In this document: in pieces, positions 19,991 through 28,783 of the stretch | Layout of the letters: each line of letters begins with the position of its first letter | How positions within the stretch are numbered: position 1 is the first letter of the stretch | NCBI RefSeq assembly: GCF_905207245.1 | Contig: NZ_CAJLKP010000010.1 | Span: forward strand, 44,845-108,844 | From: an uncultured Bacteroides sp. | GTDB taxonomy: Bacteria; Bacteroidota; Bacteroidia; Bacteroidales; Bacteroidaceae | Direction of reading: 5' to 3' | Length of the DNA stretch: 64,000 nt | The notes under the pieces: model-generated | What the model was told of the DNA's origin: nothing | Databases searched by the model: none | The model's input: only the letters and a program-made list of their open reading frames with translations | Program-made: the position numbers and the translations under genes

Positions 19991-21157
19991 ATGAAAAAGA
20001 TACTGTTAGGAATGTTGCTGCCCGTTCTTACTTTGGTGTTGGTCACCTCATGTGAGAAAGATATGGATAGCAATCCTACATTCCACGAAAATACTACAGG
20101 ATTTGTATTGAATATGCCTGCCAACGCAGCCAATAATGTATTGGACTTGCTGAATACTGATGAACTCACTTTTACTACCAGTCAACCGGATTACGGTGGT
20201 ATACCTTTGAGTACTAACTATGATGTAGAGATTTCTTTTGAAGATTTCAGTGCAGAAGAACCGGTGTACAAAGTTGTGACAAGCTCTACTTCTGCTGCGA
20301 TTAAAGTATCGGGTAGTAGATTGAACGATGCTGTAATTACTATGTTCCAGGATGCCAATGAGGGAGTGACATATCCTTCTGATGAAGTGAAAGATCTCTA
20401 TGTACGCTTACATGCCAATGTTAATGGCATGGACTTGGGGAATTGTTACTCTAATGTTATCAAGATTCAAGTGATAGCTACTTATAAGGCTCCGAGCATC
20501 AAACTACCTGAAAATATTTTTGTTGCTGGATCAAGTATCGGTGACCCTTGGAAAACTTGGAAGCCTTTTGTCGGAGTTTATGGCCTTGAAGGTAATTATT
20601 TTACTGTGGTATATATTCCTGATGGTGGTGCATTTAAATGGGGTACTTATGCTGAGCAGTGGTTAGGTTATGCTGATGTGAATGTGTATAATGATGAGGC
20701 TGGTGCCGGACTTTCCGATGATGGCGGTAATATTAAAGTTGCGAAGGGTGGTTGGTACACTCTGTACTTTAAAGCCAAGATTAATGGCGAGGCTATTGAC
20801 TATACGCTTAGTGTTTACAAAGCAGCTTTCTATATTACAGGTAATGCTAACGCTGGTGGCTTCGACACTCCGTCAGAAATGACTGCTCCAACTGATGACA
20901 GTGGGGTATGGGTATCTCCCGAATTTGCCGGTGGAGGTGAGATGCGTGCGTACACTCAAGTTGGTACCTTTGACTGGTGGCGTACAGAGTTTACCCTTTT
21001 TGATGGAAAACTGTTCTGGCGTGCTGTTGATATACCTAATAATTGGGCTGAAAATGTAGGTGCTGATTATAGTGTTACTCCGAAGGCCGGTCAAAAACTC
21101 TACTTGACTATTGGTACTCCCGGTGTGGATGCCATTGAGAAGGGCGAAGTGAAATAA
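19991..21157 (+). CDS. SusE-like surface glycan-binding lipoprotein (PUL2)
   Basis: A 388-residue protein with lipobox VTSC. The N-terminal SusE-type domain (25-165) is followed by two binding modules, starting N-I-F-V-A-G-S-S (about 177) and A-F-Y-I-T-G-N-A (about 281). The last contains the aromatic signature D-W-W-R-T-E-F. Its two C-terminal modules match those of the next gene, so the pair arose by duplication. These modules resemble SusE/SusF starch-binding folds, but ligand specificity cannot be read from sequence. Confidence 0.87.
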   Translation: MKKILLGMLLPVLTLVLVTSCEKDMDSNPTFHENTTGFVLNMPANAANNVLDLLNTDELTFTTSQPDYGGIPLSTNYDVEISFEDFSAEEPVYKVVTSSTSAAIKVSGSRLNDAVITMFQDANEGVTYPSDEVKDLYVRLHANVNGMDLGNCYSNVIKIQVIATYKAPSIKLPENIFVAGSSIGDPWKTWKPFVGVYGLEGNYFTVVYIPDGGAFKWGTYAEQWLGYADVNVYNDEAGAGLSDDGGNIKVAKGGWYTLYFKAKINGEAIDYTLSVYKAAFYITGNANAGGFDTPSEMTAPTDDSGVWVSPEFAGGGEMRAYTQVGTFDWWRTEFTLFDGKLFWRAVDIPNNWAENVGADYSVTPKAGQKLYLTIGTPGVDAIEKGEVK

Positions 21158-21193
21158 CCTGATTTATAATCTTATTTTAAAAAGAAAAACATT

Positions 21194-22666
21194 ATGAATA
21201 AAAAACAGATAATCACAGTAATGTTCCTTATGGGAATTACACTGGGTGCTTGCACGGAGGATTATACGGATTGGGCTAACCCCCAATCCAATTCTCCCGA
21301 AGAGGCTGCCGCTAAATATGAGATAAGTTATGCTGTGGGTGCTGATGCTACTATCCTGATGGATGATGTGTACGCTAAATACAAAGATGATGAAACAGGT
21401 CTTAAGGAAGATTCTGTGAAGATTGCTGCATTGTCAAGTAGCAATGCGAATATCGCTTCAATTCTTGTAAGTGGAGTTACAATTAATGGGAGTGCTATTA
21501 ACGCAGTGCTGAGAGAAGGACAGGTTAAGGTAAATACCGTACAGCTTGATTCAGTAGTTCGTAAAGTTTTTAACAGCCGTGCTCATACTGAGCGTACGTT
21601 GGATATAAACGTGAACGCTATTGCCAAATTGACTAATGGTGAAGCTATATCTGTGGCAGGCGCTACACAAGCAAAGCTAACTCCAGTTGTAACTCCGGAA
21701 ATTAGCGAGGAAGGGTATTATATGTTGGGCGATTTTCAAGAACAGTCTTCAGGTAAGAAATGGGATGAAAAGAACCCTGTGGTAATGGAAAAGATTGGTG
21801 ACGGATTGTATAAGGCGACTGTAACAACAGTAGCTGCAACTTCTTATTTTAAGTTCTTCCGTGCTTATGATACAACGAACCCTAATTGGGATGTGGACAT
21901 TAATCCCGGTGAATTAGGCACTGTAATTGATGGTGATTTAGCTACTGAGAATTTCTTAGTGTGGCGTAATGATCCTTCTTGTTCTGCTGTAAGGTCACCT
22001 GCTATTAGTGGTATAAATGAATACATCGTTACGTTAGATATGATCAATATGACTTTTAAGGTAGCGATTAAAACTTATGATCTCTTTATGACTGGTAGCA
22101 ATTACGGTTGGGGCGAAACGTGGAAACAGTTAACTCCGGTATATGGTGCGGAAGGTGAATATTGGAGTATCGTATACTTAGAAAGTGGTGAAAAAATCAA
22201 GTTTGCTCCACAGGCAGGTTGGGGAAATGATTTCGGTGGTCAAGCTGCGGTTAATGATGTAGCCGGTGCTGGTTTGGCGGCCGATACTGATAACAATTTG
22301 GAAGCTAAAAATGCCGGTTGGTATTTGTTGCATGTCATTAACGGCACAGAACGTGTGGTCAATGTCCTCGCTCCTGATGTTTATCTGATTGGTAATACTG
22401 CAGGGGGATGGGATGCTGTAGAAGCTAACAAGTTTACTGTTCCCGGAACGAAAGACGGTGAATTTGTATCTCCTGCATTTGTTGCTGCTGATGAAGTTCG
22501 TATGTGTGTGAATTTTGGAGGCTATGATTGGTGGAAGACTGAGTTCATAGTTCTTGATGGAAAGATTGTTTATAGAGGTAATGGTAATGATCAAGAACGA
22601 GTAAAGGTTGCTGAGGGGCAGAAAGCTTATCTGAACTTTACTGCCGGTACGGGCTCTTTCAAATAA
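21194..22666 (+). CDS. SusF-like surface glycan-binding lipoprotein (PUL2)
   Basis: A 490-residue protein with lipobox LGAC. After an N-terminal domain (25-170) it has three tandem modules, beginning G-Y-Y-M-L-G-D, D-L-F-M-T-G-S-N-Y-G-W and D-V-Y-L-I-G-N-T-A-G-G-W. The last holds Y-D-W-W-K-T-E-F, matching the upstream paralog. It lies 36 bp after the SusE-like gene and is followed by a strong terminator, so it probably ends the highly expressed part of the operon. Confidence 0.87.
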   Translation: MNKKQIITVMFLMGITLGACTEDYTDWANPQSNSPEEAAAKYEISYAVGADATILMDDVYAKYKDDETGLKEDSVKIAALSSSNANIASILVSGVTINGSAINAVLREGQVKVNTVQLDSVVRKVFNSRAHTERTLDINVNAIAKLTNGEAISVAGATQAKLTPVVTPEISEEGYYMLGDFQEQSSGKKWDEKNPVVMEKIGDGLYKATVTTVAATSYFKFFRAYDTTNPNWDVDINPGELGTVIDGDLATENFLVWRNDPSCSAVRSPAISGINEYIVTLDMINMTFKVAIKTYDLFMTGSNYGWGETWKQLTPVYGAEGEYWSIVYLESGEKIKFAPQAGWGNDFGGQAAVNDVAGAGLAADTDNNLEAKNAGWYLLHVINGTERVVNVLAPDVYLIGNTAGGWDAVEANKFTVPGTKDGEFVSPAFVAADEVRMCVNFGGYDWWKTEFIVLDGKIVYRGNGNDQERVKVAEGQKAYLNFTAGTGSFK

Positions 22667-22690
22667 TCTTATCTGAATTTTGAATAAAAG

Positions 22691-22739
22691 CCCTCTCTCT
22701 CGTAATGGTAAAACGAGGAAGAGGGTTTTTTGTTTTTTT
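22691..22739 (+). terminator. Intrinsic terminator inside PUL2
   Basis: A 12-bp stem (22691-22702 with 22714-22725; CCCTCT...AGAGGG, with a 2-nt internal mismatch) is followed by a T-rich run (22726-22739, T6-G-T7). It lies between the SusF-like gene and GH53 and should lower transcription of the enzyme genes. It also excludes an upstream start codon at 22705, which falls inside the hairpin. Confidence 0.88.
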
Positions 22740-22761
22740 ATTAAAACAATCACTAATTGTT

Positions 22762-23865
22762 ATGAAGAATTTTAGATTAATATTCGCTATCGTATTGTTT
22801 GCTTTATGTGCTGGAACTCATGCCCAGCAGCGCCTTTTGGGTGGTGATATTTCTTTGTTGCCAAGTTACGAAGAGGCAGGAACTGTGTATCGCGATGAGA
22901 AAGGAAAAGCTGTAAAACCTCTTGAATATTTTGAAGAGCAAGGCTGGAATGCCATTCGTGTCCGTCTCTTTGTTGATCCTTCAAAAGCTTCCGCTGAACA
23001 CAAAGGTGAAGGAGTGTGCCAAGATTTAGATTATGTAACTAAATTTGGACAGCAGATAAAAAAAGAAGGTTATCAATTTATGCTTGATTTTCATTACTCT
23101 GATACATGGGCTGATCCCGGTAAGCAATTTATGCCTGAAAGATGGAAGAATGCTGATGTAGCTTCATTGCCGGATAGTATATATGAATATACTAAAAATA
23201 GTCTTGAGGCTATGGTGAAAGCGGGAGCTTCTCCTGACCTCATACAAGTGGGTAATGAAATAACCAACGGCATGTTGTGGCCAGTGGCAAAGGTGGATCC
23301 GCTTGGAATGGAAAATTGGGATTTGCTTGTGAAGTTGCTGGAGAGTGGTGCCAAGGCTTGTCGTGAAATTTGTCCCAAAGCAAAAATAATCATCCATACG
23401 GAGAAAGCAGGAGAGTGGAATAAAACTAAAACTTACTACAACCATTTGCGGCAGCTTGATTACGATGTCATTGGGCTTAGTTATTATCCTATGTGGCATA
23501 AAGTCGTTGGTGTGCTTGCTGCTACGCTCGATTCTCTCGCTATAGATTTTCCGAATAAAGAGGTGATGATAGTGGAGACTGCCGCCTACTATTCGCATGA
23601 GAATGACCAATGGGCAAAAAGTGCGGATGAACATTCTGAATTCTATCCTATAACTACTGAAGGACAGCGCATATTCACTCACGAACTTGTGGCTGAATTA
23701 CGTCGTCATGCCAACGTGACGGGATTATTTTGGTGGTTCCCTGAGGAAAACGCTTGCGGTAATAATGTAACAGAAGGTTGGCTTAATCGTGGGCTTTTTG
23801 ATAATCATACGGGCAAAGTTCTTCCTGCAATGAAAGAATTTAGTCTGTTTGTTCAACCTTTGTAA
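22762..23865 (+). CDS. GH53 endo-beta-1,4-galactanase (PUL2)
   Basis: A 367-residue secreted enzyme. The start at 22762 opens directly onto the signal peptide (MKNFRLIFAIVLFALC, ending THAQ). GH53 motifs are L-L-G-G-D-I-S, R-V-R-L-F-V-D, D-F-H-Y-S-D-T-W-A-D-P, the acid/base in V-G-N-E-I (Glu166) and the nucleophile in I-V-E-T-A (Glu272). Unlike the PUL1 GH53 it has no lipobox Cys, so a periplasmic or exported location is likely. Its presence beside a GH13 gene is unexpected. Confidence 0.92.
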   Translation: MKNFRLIFAIVLFALCAGTHAQQRLLGGDISLLPSYEEAGTVYRDEKGKAVKPLEYFEEQGWNAIRVRLFVDPSKASAEHKGEGVCQDLDYVTKFGQQIKKEGYQFMLDFHYSDTWADPGKQFMPERWKNADVASLPDSIYEYTKNSLEAMVKAGASPDLIQVGNEITNGMLWPVAKVDPLGMENWDLLVKLLESGAKACREICPKAKIIIHTEKAGEWNKTKTYYNHLRQLDYDVIGLSYYPMWHKVVGVLAATLDSLAIDFPNKEVMIVETAAYYSHENDQWAKSADEHSEFYPITTEGQRIFTHELVAELRRHANVTGLFWWFPEENACGNNVTEGWLNRGLFDNHTGKVLPAMKEFSLFVQPL

Positions 23866-23886
23866 ATAGTATCTTTTATTTTATGT

Positions 23887-25845
23887 ATGATGAAAACTAA
23901 AACTTTATTTTTATCTTTTGCTTTATTGCTATGTCAATTGGGATCTGCTAAACAAATCATGTCGTCAGAAAGGCTTATTGAATATTCTAAGTTTGAATCT
24001 TCTATTATTCCTTCACAGGATAATTCTGATTGGCTCTCTTCACATTATTCAGGAAAGAAAAATGAGAAGATAGAAAAAGTGGAACCTGCTTTTTGGTGGT
24101 CTGGCATGAAGAATACCCGTTTACAGTTGATGGTATATGGTTCAAATATAGCAACATATAAACCTGAAATAAATCATTTGGGAGTTGCTTTAAAGGAAGT
24201 GTATCCAATGGAGAGTTCAAACTATCTGGTTTTGTATTTAGACGTAAAAGATGCGGCGCCGGGTAAATTTCAGATAGAATTCGTTAAAGGAAAACGTAAG
24301 CTGAATTATACTTATGAATTGAAAGAACGCCAACGTAAAGGAGAAGATAGGATTGGCTTTAATTCTTCTGATGTCGTATATTTATTAATGCCGGACCGCT
24401 TTGCCAATGGTGATGAAAGCAATGACTATATACAGATGAAGTATCCTTATACAGTAAATCGTAGGGATGTAAATGCTCGTCATGGTGGTGATTTAGCCGG
24501 TATTATGCAACATCTTGATTATTTGGATAGCTTGGGGATTACGGCAATCTGGACAACTCCTGTTTTGGAAAATGATATGGGTGAAGGCTCTTATCATGGT
24601 TATGCTGCAACCGATTACTATAAAATAGATCCTCGTTTGGGAACTAATGAGGATTACGTCCGTTTGGCAGAACTCATGCATCAACGTGACCTGAAACTAA
24701 TAATGGATATGGTTTTTAATCATTGTGGAACCAATCATCCTTGGTTGCTTGATCCACCGATGCAGAATTGGTTTAATAATTCGCATAAATATATTGAGAC
24801 CAATCATAATAAAACCGTATTTTTTGATCCTTATGCTTCGGATATAGATAAGCAGGAACTGACGGATGGGTGGTTTGTACCCACAATGCCCGATTTGAAT
24901 CAGAGGAATCGTTTTGTTGCTGATTATTTGATTCAGAATTCAATCTGGTGGATTGAATATGCAGATTTAGATGGTATTCGCCAAGATACATATGTATATC
25001 CGGATCCGGATATGATGGTTCGTTGGTGTAAAGAAGTTTTTGAGGAATATCCAAATTTCAATATTGTAGGTGAAGTAATGATTCCCAATAACCCTATAGG
25101 TACTGCATATTGGCAACAAAACAGTGTAATTAATGAGAAAGCTAATACAAAGCTGAAATCTGTGATGGATTTTCGTTTGAGATCAATAGTTGGTGAAGTT
25201 TTTCATGAAGAGACTTCTTGGAATACCGGTCTGCAACTTCTTTTCGAACATTTCGCTTATGATTTTTGCTATCCTGATGTTAATAATGTGATGCGTTTAC
25301 TTGAGAATCATGATACGGACCGTTTCTTATTGGAAGATCCGGAAAATCTGGATGCTTATAAGCAGGCAGTTACCCTGTTGTTGACAATTCCAGGCATTCC
25401 ACAATTGTATTATGGGCAGGAATTACTAATGGCTGGTAGTAATAAAATAGATTTTGGATATGTACGTCTGGATATGCCGGGAGGTTGGAAAGGAGATGCA
25501 ATCTCTGTTTTTCAGGGAAATGGAAGAACGGCTATGCAGCAGGAAGCTTTCAATTTTATGAGTAAATTACTGCATTGGCGTAAAGGAAATGATGTTATTT
25601 CTAAAGGTAAGATGAAACATTTTATGCCTCGTAACAACGTCTATGTATATGAGCGCTCTTATAAAGGAAAGAGTATATTGGTTATAATGAATGGAGTAAA
25701 TAAGGAGGTTGACTTGGATTTAACTTCTTATAAAGAGGTAATAAGAGATAGGGTTAATTCGAAAAATGTGTTGACGGATAGTAATGTGTCATTAGGGGAA
25801 AATCTGCATTTACAACCCAAAGAAGTGCTTGTGCTTGAATTATGA
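23887..25845 (+). CDS. GH13 alpha-glycosidase (neopullulanase/cyclomaltodextrinase-like)
   Basis: A 652-residue exported enzyme of the alpha-amylase family. After a signal peptide, an N-terminal domain (about 57-150) precedes the barrel (L-L-M-P-D-R-F-A-N-G-D near 162). The four conserved regions are intact: D-M-V-F-N-H, G-I-R-Q-D (nucleophile Asp367), V-G-E-V (acid/base Glu396) and E-N-H-D (Asp476). It should act on alpha-glucans such as malto-oligosaccharides or cyclodextrins. Residues 1-50 closely resemble the N-terminus of the next gene's esterase rather than a typical GH13 start. It lies 21 bp after GH53. Confidence 0.9.
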   Translation: MMKTKTLFLSFALLLCQLGSAKQIMSSERLIEYSKFESSIIPSQDNSDWLSSHYSGKKNEKIEKVEPAFWWSGMKNTRLQLMVYGSNIATYKPEINHLGVALKEVYPMESSNYLVLYLDVKDAAPGKFQIEFVKGKRKLNYTYELKERQRKGEDRIGFNSSDVVYLLMPDRFANGDESNDYIQMKYPYTVNRRDVNARHGGDLAGIMQHLDYLDSLGITAIWTTPVLENDMGEGSYHGYAATDYYKIDPRLGTNEDYVRLAELMHQRDLKLIMDMVFNHCGTNHPWLLDPPMQNWFNNSHKYIETNHNKTVFFDPYASDIDKQELTDGWFVPTMPDLNQRNRFVADYLIQNSIWWIEYADLDGIRQDTYVYPDPDMMVRWCKEVFEEYPNFNIVGEVMIPNNPIGTAYWQQNSVINEKANTKLKSVMDFRLRSIVGEVFHEETSWNTGLQLLFEHFAYDFCYPDVNNVMRLLENHDTDRFLLEDPENLDAYKQAVTLLLTIPGIPQLYYGQELLMAGSNKIDFGYVRLDMPGGWKGDAISVFQGNGRTAMQQEAFNFMSKLLHWRKGNDVISKGKMKHFMPRNNVYVYERSYKGKSILVIMNGVNKEVDLDLTSYKEVIRDRVNSKNVLTDSNVSLGENLHLQPKEVLVLEL

Positions 25846-25971
25846 TATTGAGGTTTTGTTAGTTGACAATTGGTTTAGGATCAGGTAATATTGGAGATGA
25901 GATATGTTTAAAACAGTCTAAATCGTATTTGTAGTAACTTGTACATCAGTAATGGCTAAATATGTAATACA

Positions 25972-27939
25972 ATGAAAATGAAATTTCTTTTTATAGCATT
26001 TGCTCTACTGCTATGCCAATGTGGTATGGCACAGCAAACTGTTTCTTTAGGAAAACTTATAGAGTATCCTGATTTTAGCTCTTCAATTGTTACTCCGCGT
26101 GATGTCTTTGTTTGGTTACCTTCTGATTATTCTCCAAAAGAGAAATATGATGTTCTTTATATGCATGATGGTCAAATGCTGTTTGATGCGAATACCACTT
26201 GGAATAAGCAAGAATGGGGGATTGATGAAGTTGTAGGAAAACTCCTGAATGAAAAGAAAATTAGATCTTGTATTGTTGTAGGAGTGGCAAACATTCCGGA
26301 AACGAGATATGCAGACTACTTTCCTCAAAAAGCATTGAAGAACTTACCGGATAGTGTGGTTCCGGGTGATGTGGGGTTTAATGCGGATAATTATCTTCGT
26401 TTTCTGGTAGAAGAGGTTAAGCCTTTTATTGATAAAGAATATTCCACGAATAAAAGTGTTGAGCATACTTTTGTGATGGGCTCCAGTATGGGAGGCTTAA
26501 TTTCGCTATATGCACTTTGTGAATACCCGGAAGTGTTTGGAGGAGCTGCTTGTATGTCAACTCATCTTCCCATGATATTAAGTAAGGAACTTTCTAAAGA
26601 AAAAGCGGACCAATGGTCGGAAGCTTTTCGGAATTACCTTGATAAGAATCTCCCAAAGGCTAATAGTCGTATGATTTATATGGATAGGGGCGATGCCACT
26701 TTAGACGCTTATTATCCTCCTTATCAGGATGAACTGGATAAATTGATGAGGAAGAAAGGCTGGAAAGGATTAATGTGGGTGTCCAAAGTGTTTCCAGGAG
26801 CTGCGCATACGGAAGTGGATTGGAATAAACGTTTAGATAATCCGTTATTATTTCTTTTAGGAACTGATAGAAAAGATTGTATTTGTGATAAAAAGGACAC
26901 AGACGTGTCGCCTGATGATTATTTGATTTCTAAGTTTAAAGATGCTGATATCGTGTTATTGGCTGAAGACCATGGTGTTAAGGAAAACTTGGACTTCGTT
27001 AAAAAAATGATACCGAAGTTGTATGCGAATGGTATCTATATGTTAGGTATGGAATTTGGAGCATATGAGGATCAGAAGCAATTGGATTCATTGATAAATG
27101 CACCAAGATATAATGAGAAGTTAGCTTGTCAACTGATGTTCAATTATAATACCCGTTGGGCTATAGTTGAATATATGAATCTCTATAAAGCAGCTTGGCA
27201 ATGGAATCGTTCATTACCGGAGCAAGCGAAAAAGTTTCGTGTTTTAAATATTAGCTATCGTTACAATTGGGAAAAGTTTGAAGGAGCAAGGACTCCGGAA
27301 AATATGGAGCAAGTGTTTCCTTTAGGGAATACAGAAGACTTTAGGTGTGCATTGTTGGAACGTGAAGTATTATCTGCTCACGAGAAAATACTGGTTCTGA
27401 CTGGGACTATTCATGCATTTACGTCCTACCGTTTTCCTTACTATGATTATACTTCTCCTGGCTTTGTACGTTATGAGAATCGTTTTTTAGGAAATTTGCT
27501 GTACGATAAATATGGCAATAAAGTAGTATCTGTAGCTTTGCACCAGCCTTTCTTTAATTATCCTAATCAGCAACCAACATTAATTTCCCCAGCAGCTGGA
27601 AAGTTAGAACTAATAATGGAAAAGTCTCGGAATAAACCCATTGGTTTTGACTTGAAAGGTTCTCATATTGGTGAATTGCGCGATTATAGTTATTATTCAA
27701 TGGGGCATAAGGATTTTATTCTATCCGATTTGTTCGATGGATATATATTCCTTAAACCAATAAGAGAATTATCCTCTTGTACTGTTGACTATAAGTTTAT
27801 GGATGATACTAATTGGAATGAAGCTGTGAGTAATAGTCCCGATCCTGATTGGCAACCACGTCCACATGATAAGGAAGAATATTGGAGGGTAGTGGAGAAC
27901 TTTATGAATATTGAAAAAAGATATGCGGATGTTCAATGA
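25972..27939 (+). CDS. CE1-like esterase joined to an EreA/ChaN-like domain
   Basis: A 655-residue exported protein with two parts. Residues 25-300 are an enterochelin-esterase/CE1-type alpha/beta hydrolase: nucleophile elbow G-S-S-M-G-G (Ser172), acid candidate in D-R-G-D-A (Asp241), His in A-A-H-T-E (His279). Residues about 318-560 resemble the erythromycin-esterase/ChaN/TraB superfamily: L-L-A-E-D-H-G (Glu332, His334), M-E-F-G, and L-T-G-T-I-H-A-F (His481). A C-terminal tail to 655 is unrecognised. CE1 members include feruloyl and acetyl esterases, so removal of pectin-linked esters is plausible but inferred. A 126-bp gap separates it from GH13. Confidence 0.75.
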   Translation: MKMKFLFIAFALLLCQCGMAQQTVSLGKLIEYPDFSSSIVTPRDVFVWLPSDYSPKEKYDVLYMHDGQMLFDANTTWNKQEWGIDEVVGKLLNEKKIRSCIVVGVANIPETRYADYFPQKALKNLPDSVVPGDVGFNADNYLRFLVEEVKPFIDKEYSTNKSVEHTFVMGSSMGGLISLYALCEYPEVFGGAACMSTHLPMILSKELSKEKADQWSEAFRNYLDKNLPKANSRMIYMDRGDATLDAYYPPYQDELDKLMRKKGWKGLMWVSKVFPGAAHTEVDWNKRLDNPLLFLLGTDRKDCICDKKDTDVSPDDYLISKFKDADIVLLAEDHGVKENLDFVKKMIPKLYANGIYMLGMEFGAYEDQKQLDSLINAPRYNEKLACQLMFNYNTRWAIVEYMNLYKAAWQWNRSLPEQAKKFRVLNISYRYNWEKFEGARTPENMEQVFPLGNTEDFRCALLEREVLSAHEKILVLTGTIHAFTSYRFPYYDYTSPGFVRYENRFLGNLLYDKYGNKVVSVALHQPFFNYPNQQPTLISPAAGKLELIMEKSRNKPIGFDLKGSHIGELRDYSYYSMGHKDFILSDLFDGYIFLKPIRELSSCTVDYKFMDDTNWNEAVSNSPDPDWQPRPHDKEEYWRVVENFMNIEKRYADVQ

Positions 27940-28003
27940 GGTGAAAGGATTGAGCTTTTTTATCTCATATGGATAGTCCCGGATAAAGAGCTTCAGTAGG
28001 TTT

Positions 28004-28022
28004 AAAGGCTGCCGTAGCCTTT
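28004..28022 (+). terminator. Possible weak terminator after PUL2
   Basis: A 7-bp stem (AAAGGCT/AGCCTTT, loop GCCGT) is followed by TTTCTT. It lies between the convergent esterase and higA genes, 65 bp after the esterase stop. Confidence 0.5.
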
Positions 28023-28024
28023 TC

Positions 28025-28387
28025 TTAAAATCCTAACATTGCAGTTGGAGGAATGTTCAGTACCCGGCAAAGTAATCTTGCTATTTTCAAAGTCGGCTCT
28101 GAACGTCCGGAAAGATAGTCGTTGATGCGTGAAGGACTTACTCCAATTTCACTGGCAAGCTGTCTCTGCGTCATACCTTGTTCTGCAAGAGATAACTCAA
28201 TTAGTTCAGCAACCGTAGGCTTTTCTATTGGGTAATGTTCCTTTTCGTAAGCAATCACTATATCAGACATAACGGTGAGTTCCACTGCATTCTTATCGTT
28301 TGCAGGGGTATTATCATCGACCAATGGTAGAAGCACTTCCACTCTTGCTAATGCAAACTCGTATTGTTCTTTTGTTACTTTATTCAT
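28025..28387 (-). CDS. higA: HigA-type antitoxin (XRE family)
   Basis: A 120-residue protein. The C-terminal half is an XRE helix-turn-helix: M-T-Q-R-Q-L-A-S-E-I-G-V-S-P-S-R-I-N-D-Y-L-S-G-R. The N-terminal half matches the HigA-type antitoxin extension. It neutralises the toxin encoded just upstream and should repress the shared promoter. The ATG at 28385-28387 is preferred to an upstream TTG that overlaps the toxin stop. The gap to higB is 11 bp, and toxin-first order is typical of higBA. Confidence 0.88.
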   Translation of the reverse strand: MNKVTKEQYEFALARVEVLLPLVDDNTPANDKNAVELTVMSDIVIAYEKEHYPIEKPTVAELIELSLAEQGMTQRQLASEIGVSPSRINDYLSGRSEPTLKIARLLCRVLNIPPTAMLGF

Positions 28388-28398
28388 AATTCTATATC

Positions 28399-28698
28399 TT
28401 AAATGGTTGAACAATCAATTTTATCATATTCTTTATGAGTACCTATCCAACGGACAAATATATATCCTATCGTAAATTTTACAACTACCACTAACCGATA
28501 ATTATTGCCTTTAATATTAAAAACATAATGTTGATTACCTATATAATCAGCGGAAAGAAAATCTACTTTTATATCAGATAAATTTTTCCATTCTGCCTTT
28601 TCTGCAATGTCATACCAACGTTCTAAGGCTATGCGCGAATCTTCAGAACCTTTTGTTTCATAAAATTCTTTCAGTTTCTTATGTGATACAACTCTCAT
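28399..28698 (-). CDS. higB: HigB-type mRNA interferase toxin
   Basis: A 99-residue RelE-fold toxin of the HigB_toxin family. It begins MRVVSHKKLKEFYE, has the central W-Y-D-I-A-E-K-A-E-W and D-I-K-V-D-F-L-S-A-D-Y-I, and ends with F-N-I-K-G-N-N-Y-R-L-V-V and I-F-V-R-W-I-G-T-H-K-E-Y-D-K-I. These toxins cut mRNA at the ribosome. It is complete and in frame with its antitoxin downstream, so the module is probably functional. Confidence 0.9.
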   Translation of the reverse strand: MRVVSHKKLKEFYETKGSEDSRIALERWYDIAEKAEWKNLSDIKVDFLSADYIGNQHYVFNIKGNNYRLVVVVKFTIGYIFVRWIGTHKEYDKIDCSTI

Positions 28699-28715
28699 AC
28701 TTCTCTCATTTGATG

Positions 28716-28783
28716 CAAATATAAGATTTTATTTTGAAATATAGAATTTATTGATATGAATGTTTTGAAATATAGAATTTATT
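28716..28783 (-). promoter_or_regulatory. higBA promoter and direct-repeat operator
   Basis: On the minus strand TATATTTG (28716-28723) is an exact -7 box, 18 nt before the higB start. Just upstream lie two identical 21-bp direct repeats (28732-28752 and 28763-28783, each starting TTTTGAAATATAG on the + strand) with a 31-bp period. That period is close to three helical turns, so two repressor dimers could bind on the same face. HigA is the likely ligand. Confidence 0.6.

Noticed and set aside
22705..22761. Upstream start for the PUL2 GH53 protein
   Set aside because: It lies inside an intrinsic terminator and would place 19 basic or mixed residues before an otherwise perfect signal peptide.
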